Below, piece by piece: positions 5,458 to 8,904 of a stretch of DNA of 8,904 nucleotides (position 1 is the stretch's first letter; each line of letters begins with the position of its first letter). Where the stretch lies: contig JALSRY010000590.1 of the NCBI GenBank assembly GCA_026984555.1, forward strand, positions 1 to 8,904, read 5' to 3'. Made by a program: the position numbers and the translations under genes. Origin of the DNA: Phycisphaerae bacterium (lineage in GTDB: Bacteria; Planctomycetota; Phycisphaerae; UBA1845; Fen-1342). The notes beneath the pieces are model-generated. The model was not told the DNA's origin, made no database searches, and was given only the letters and a program-made list of their open reading frames with translations.

Positions 5458-8400
5458 ATGATGAAAATCGGTTTGCTGGTCGTGCTCGCTGCCCCGCTAT
5501 GGTGTGTGCGGACCGGATTCGCACAAGAACACCCCGCCAAGCAGGCTGCCGGCACAACGCAACGGACGGTGGGCGACGCGCACGCCACCGCGGCGGCGCG
5601 TGAGTCCCGCTCCGCGCGCGACGCACGCATGAAATGGTGGCGTGAGGCGCGGTTCGGCATGTTCATCCACTGGGGGCTCTACGCGATTCCCGCCGGTGAG
5701 TGGAACGGCCAGACCAACCACGCGGAGTGGATCCGCCACACGGCCCACATCCCCGTCGAGGAGTACGAAAAGCTCGTCGAGCGATTCAACCCGGTGAAAT
5801 TCGATGCCGACGCGTGGGCGCGGATGGCGGCCGACGCGGGCATGAAGTACATCGTCATCACCACCAAGCACCACGACGGGTTTTGCCTGTTCGACTCGAA
5901 GTACACCGACTTCGACATCATGTCCACGCCGTTCAAGCGCGACATCATGAAGGAGCTTTCGCAGGCCTGCCGCAGGCACGGCCTGAGAATATGCTGGTAC
6001 CACTCGATCATGGACTGGCACCACCCGGACTACCTCCCCCGGCGGACGTGGGAAAAGAAGAACCGCCCGCCCGACGGCGCCGATTTCGATCGCTACGTCA
6101 CGTACCTGCGGAACCAGGTCACCGAGCTGCTCACCCACTACGGGCCCATCGGCGTCATGTGGTTCGACGGCGAATGGGAATCCACCTGGAACCACAGGTA
6201 CGGCCAGACGCTCTACGACCTGTGCCGCACGCTCCAACCGGACGTCATCGTCAACAACCGCGTCGACAAGGGGCGCGGCGGAATGGGTGGCATGAGCGAC
6301 CACGGTTACGCCGGCGACTTCGGCACACCGGAGCAACGCATCCCCCCGACGGGCCTTCCGGGCGTGGACTGGGAAACCTGCATGACCATGAACCGGCACT
6401 GGGGTTACAACAAACACGATCACGACTTCAAATCGACAAAAGACCTGATCCGCAAGCTCGCCGACATCGCCTCGAAAGGCGGCAACTTCCTGCTCAACGT
6501 CGGACCGAAAGCCGACGGCACGTTTCCGCAAGAGAGCATCGACCGGCTGCGCGGCATCGGCCGGTGGATGAGGGTCAACGGCGCGTCGATCTACGCCACG
6601 CAGGCCAGCCCGTTCCCGAACCTTCCCTGGGGCCGCTGCACGCAGAAACAGCTTCCCGGCGGCGATACGCGACTCTACCTGCACGTGTTCGACTGGCCGG
6701 CCGACGCGCGGCTGGTCGTGCCGGGCATATACAACAACCCACGCGGGGCGACCCTGCTGGCCGACGCCGACCGCAAGCCGTTGGCGGTGACGCGGCGGGA
6801 GGACGCTTTGGTAATCGCCGTGCCACCCGCGCCGCCCGACCCGATCGACGCCGTGGTCGTGCTCGACGTGGCTGGTCGCGCCGATGTGAGCGCTCCGCCG
6901 AAGATCGCCGCCGCGCACGGCATCTTCGTCGATATGCTCGATGTGAAGATCACCAGCGACCGCGAGAACGTCGAGGTTCGTTACACGATCGACGGGCGCG
7001 ATGTCGCGCCCGACTCGCCGCGCGTACACGGACCGGTGCGGCTGACCGACAGTGCGACGGTGCGGGCTCGGCTGTTTCGAGGCGGCAAGCCGGTCAGCCC
7101 CGTCGCCGAGGCCACGTTCAGGAAAGTGCCGCTGCGGCCGGCGACGGCGGTGGCCCGGACCGCTCCCGGGGTCTGCTACGAATACTACGAGGGCAATTGG
7201 AACCGCCTGCCCGATTTCGACCGGATCAAGCCCGTATCGGCCGGCGTCACCGCGGCGTTCACGTTCGCCCCGCGGCACCGTGCCGAGCACTTCGCCTTCC
7301 GCTACCGCGGTTTCGTTCGTGTGCCCTCTGACGGCGTGTACACGTTCGAGACGATCTCCGACGACGGCAGCCGACTCTACATCGGCGACGAGCTCGTGGT
7401 GGACAACGACGGTCTGCACGGCATGAAATCCGCCAGTGGCGTGGTGGCCTTGGCCGCCGGCCGCCACCCGATCACCGTAACGTTTTTCGAGAAGACCGGC
7501 GGCGACGGGCTGAAGGTTCTTGTCGCGGGACCAGGACTGGCGCGCCGCCCCGTCGCGCACGACATGTTGTGCTACGACGTACCCTCCGCGCCGCGACCCG
7601 CCCCGGGAGCGAAACTGCCCGCACCGTCGCCACGGCAGGTGGCCTGGCAGGAGATGGAGCTGATCGCGTTCGTTCATTTCGGCATCAACACGTTCACGGA
7701 TCGCGAATGGGGCACCGGCGACGAAGACCTTGCCTTGTTCAACCCGACCCGGTTCGATGCCCGCCAGTGGGTACGTGTGCTCAAGGCCGCGGGCTTCAAA
7801 CAGGTGATCCTCACCGCCAAACACCACGACGGGTTCTGTCTCTGGCCCAGCAAGTACACCGAACACTCGGTCAAGAACAGCCCCTGGCGGGGTGGACAGG
7901 GCGATGTGGTTCGCGAGCTGGCCGAGGCTTGCCGCGAGGCGGGCATCAAGCTCGGCCTGTACCTCTCCCCCTGGGATCGCCACGAGCAAAGCTACGGCGA
8001 CTCCCCCCGTTACAACGAATACTTCAAGGGCCAACTGGCCGAATTGCTCGGCAACTATGGCCCGGTCTACGAACAGTGGTTCGACGGGGCCTGCGGCGAA
8101 GGCCCCAACGGCAAACGCCAGGTCTACGACTGGCAGGGGTACTACGAAATCGTGCGGCGGCTCGCGCCGGCGGCGGTCATCTTCTCCGACGGCGGGCCGG
8201 ACGTGCGCTGGGTCGGCAACGAGCGCGGCGTCGCCGGCCTGACCAACTGGTCCACGCTGCGCTGCGGCGAGTTCTACCCCGGCACGCCCAAGTACCGCCA
8301 GCTTACGGAGGGACACGAGGACGGCGACTGCTGGGTCCCGGCCGAGTGCGACGTGTCCATCCGACCCGGCTGGTTCTACCACGCTTCCCAAGACGACAAA

Positions 8401-8904
8401 GTCAAGTCCGTCGCCGAGCTTGTGGACATCTACTACAAATCCGTCGGCCGCAACGGCGTACTGCTGCTCAACGTGCCGCCCGACAAGCGCGGCCTGATCC
8501 ACGAAAACGACGCCGCCCGCCTCGCGGAGTTCCGCCGCGTGCTCGACGAAACATTCGCCACCAACCTCGCCGCCGGGGCCGATGTGACCGCGTCGCTTCA
8601 CGACGCGCCGCCCGCGGCCTCGTCCGGCCGGGCGCGGGCGGGCGTCTCCGGCAATACCGGGCGCACCAACGCGCCCGCGAACGTCGTGGACGGAGATCGG
8701 CACACGTGGTGGATGCCCGACACCGAAACGTATACCGCCGCGCTCATCCTCGACCTGCACGAGCCGCGCACGTTCGATCGGGCGATGCTTGGCGAAGCGA
8801 TCGAGCTGGGCCAGCGTGTGCGCTCGTTCGCGATCGAGGCCCAGGTCGGCGGCGTGTGGCGGCAGATCGCCGAAGGTACGACGATCGGCTACAAGCGTTT
8901 GTTG
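5458..8904 (+). CDS. exported tandem GH29-GH29 alpha-L-fucosidase with chitobiase-like, PA14 and F5/8C modules (3' end beyond window)
   Basis: 1149 codons are open without a stop to the right edge. The signal peptide is MMKIGLLVVLAAPLWCV...GFAQ (cleavage near 22-23). GH29 module 1 (about 55-385) has RFGMFIHWGLYAIPAGEW (65-82), KHHDGFCLF (137-145), VMWFDGEWE (233-241; Asp237 = nucleophile motif), GDFGTPEQ (286-293; Glu292 is the likely acid/base by analogy) and GGNFLLNVGPKADG (341-354). It is GH29-A-like. A beta domain follows (about 400-470), then a chitobiase C-terminal/FN3-like module (about 482-556, VRYTIDGRDV). A PA14 domain (about 570-700) contains YRGFVRVPSDGVYTFETISD and the calcium-loop-type DDGSRLYI. 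GH29 module 2 (about 725-1035) has FVHFGINTFTDREWG, KHHDGFCLW (788-796), EQWFDGA (872-878; Asp876 = nucleophile motif) and GGPDVRWVGNE (Glu922 = likely acid/base, 46 residues on). It is GH29-B-like. An F5/8C/CBM32-like domain (about 1037 onward; NVVDGDRHTWWMPD, TIGYKRLL) ends the visible part. The two halves are too different to be a recent duplication. It would remove alpha-L-fucose from glycans outside the cytoplasm, with PA14 and F5/8C as carbohydrate binders. It lies downstream of an exported esterase gene. The domain calls are strong; specificities are inferred. Confidence 0.93.
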   Translation, partial: MMKIGLLVVLAAPLWCVRTGFAQEHPAKQAAGTTQRTVGDAHATAAARESRSARDARMKWWREARFGMFIHWGLYAIPAGEWNGQTNHAEWIRHTAHIPVEEYEKLVERFNPVKFDADAWARMAADAGMKYIVITTKHHDGFCLFDSKYTDFDIMSTPFKRDIMKELSQACRRHGLRICWYHSIMDWHHPDYLPRRTWEKKNRPPDGADFDRYVTYLRNQVTELLTHYGPIGVMWFDGEWESTWNHRYGQTLYDLCRTLQPDVIVNNRVDKGRGGMGGMSDHGYAGDFGTPEQRIPPTGLPGVDWETCMTMNRHWGYNKHDHDFKSTKDLIRKLADIASKGGNFLLNVGPKADGTFPQESIDRLRGIGRWMRVNGASIYATQASPFPNLPWGRCTQKQLPGGDTRLYLHVFDWPADARLVVPGIYNNPRGATLLADADRKPLAVTRREDALVIAVPPAPPDPIDAVVVLDVAGRADVSAPPKIAAAHGIFVDMLDVKITSDRENVEVRYTIDGRDVAPDSPRVHGPVRLTDSATVRARLFRGGKPVSPVAEATFRKVPLRPATAVARTAPGVCYEYYEGNWNRLPDFDRIKPVSAGVTAAFTFAPRHRAEHFAFRYRGFVRVPSDGVYTFETISDDGSRLYIGDELVVDNDGLHGMKSASGVVALAAGRHPITVTFFEKTGGDGLKVLVAGPGLARRPVAHDMLCYDVPSAPRPAPGAKLPAPSPRQVAWQEMELIAFVHFGINTFTDREWGTGDEDLALFNPTRFDARQWVRVLKAAGFKQVILTAKHHDGFCLWPSKYTEHSVKNSPWRGGQGDVVRELAEACREAGIKLGLYLSPWDRHEQSYGDSPRYNEYFKGQLAELLGNYGPVYEQWFDGACGEGPNGKRQVYDWQGYYEIVRRLAPAAVIFSDGGPDVRWVGNERGVAGLTNWSTLRCGEFYPGTPKYRQLTEGHEDGDCWVPAECDVSIRPGWFYHASQDDKVKSVAELVDIYYKSVGRNGVLLLNVPPDKRGLIHENDAARLAEFRRVLDETFATNLAAGADVTASLHDAPPAASSGRARAGVSGNTGRTNAPANVVDGDRHTWWMPDTETYTAALILDLHEPRTFDRAMLGEAIELGQRVRSFAIEAQVGGVWRQIAEGTTIGYKRLL

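Noticed and set aside
4089..5666. 525-codon minus-strand frame opposite the SGNH hydrolase
   Set aside because: No motifs or good start; it spans the end of the flotillin gene, the whole esterase gene and the spacer as a GC-driven open frame.
5700..7331. 543-codon plus-strand frame inside the fucosidase gene
   Set aside because: Out-of-frame Arg/His/Pro-rich reading; the 5458 frame carries GH29, PA14 and CBM motifs throughout.
5497..8760. 1087-codon open frame antisense to the fucosidase gene
   Set aside because: It is codon-aligned with the sense gene, so a stop appears only where the sense strand uses TTA, CTA or TCA. These are avoided in this GC-rich gene. The translation (Val/Asp/Gly/Arg/His-rich) has no motifs or ribosome site.
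1..8904. CRISPR arrays, tRNA/rRNA genes, insertion sequences or phage attachment sites
   Set aside because: No regularly spaced direct repeats, no cloverleaf or CCA-type tRNA 3' ends, no transposase motifs or paired terminal inverted repeats were seen on either strand.

Overview
The window is strongly GC-rich, with G or C at most third codon positions, and comes from a bacterium. The gene content is a YgeW-type carbamoyltransferase, a DUF2723-like membrane protein, an NfeD-like/flotillin pair, an exported PAF-acetylhydrolase-like SGNH hydrolase and a very large exported multidomain alpha-L-fucosidase. This mix is most reminiscent of Planctomycetota or a related aquatic or soil polysaccharide degrader. 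The phylum is an inference from gene content; no marker gene is present.

Left part, minus strand (1-1458): a tight two-gene unit. ygeW (265-1458) is read first, followed 7 nt later by the start of a membrane protein (1-257) that runs off the left edge. A candidate sigma70-type promoter lies at 1511-1540. The stretch 1459-2096 is a roughly 640-bp divergent spacer with no credible gene.

Centre, plus strand (2097-4177): an NfeD-like membrane protein and a flotillin, translationally coupled by a 4-nt ATGA overlap. This is the classic bacterial membrane-microdomain pair. The NfeD-like protein carries an unusual Asp-rich hexapeptide repeat between its first and second membrane segments.

Right part, plus strand (4278-8904): two exported carbohydrate-active genes. 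The first is an SGNH/GDSL hydrolase with a signal peptide. After a 235-bp gap comes a giant exported protein of at least 1149 residues that is still open at the right edge. Its order is signal peptide, GH29 alpha-L-fucosidase, C-terminal beta domain, chitobiase/FN3-like module, PA14 domain, second GH29 of the other subfamily, F5/8C (CBM32-like) domain. Both catalytic cores keep the Trp-Phe-Asp-Gly nucleophile motif. The gap before it holds what looks like the orphan C-terminal tail of a glycoside hydrolase (5198-5320).

The left and centre look like housekeeping or accessory membrane biology. The right side looks like the edge of a fucose-containing-glycan degradation locus. The most notable item is the tandem, two-subfamily GH29 polypeptide.
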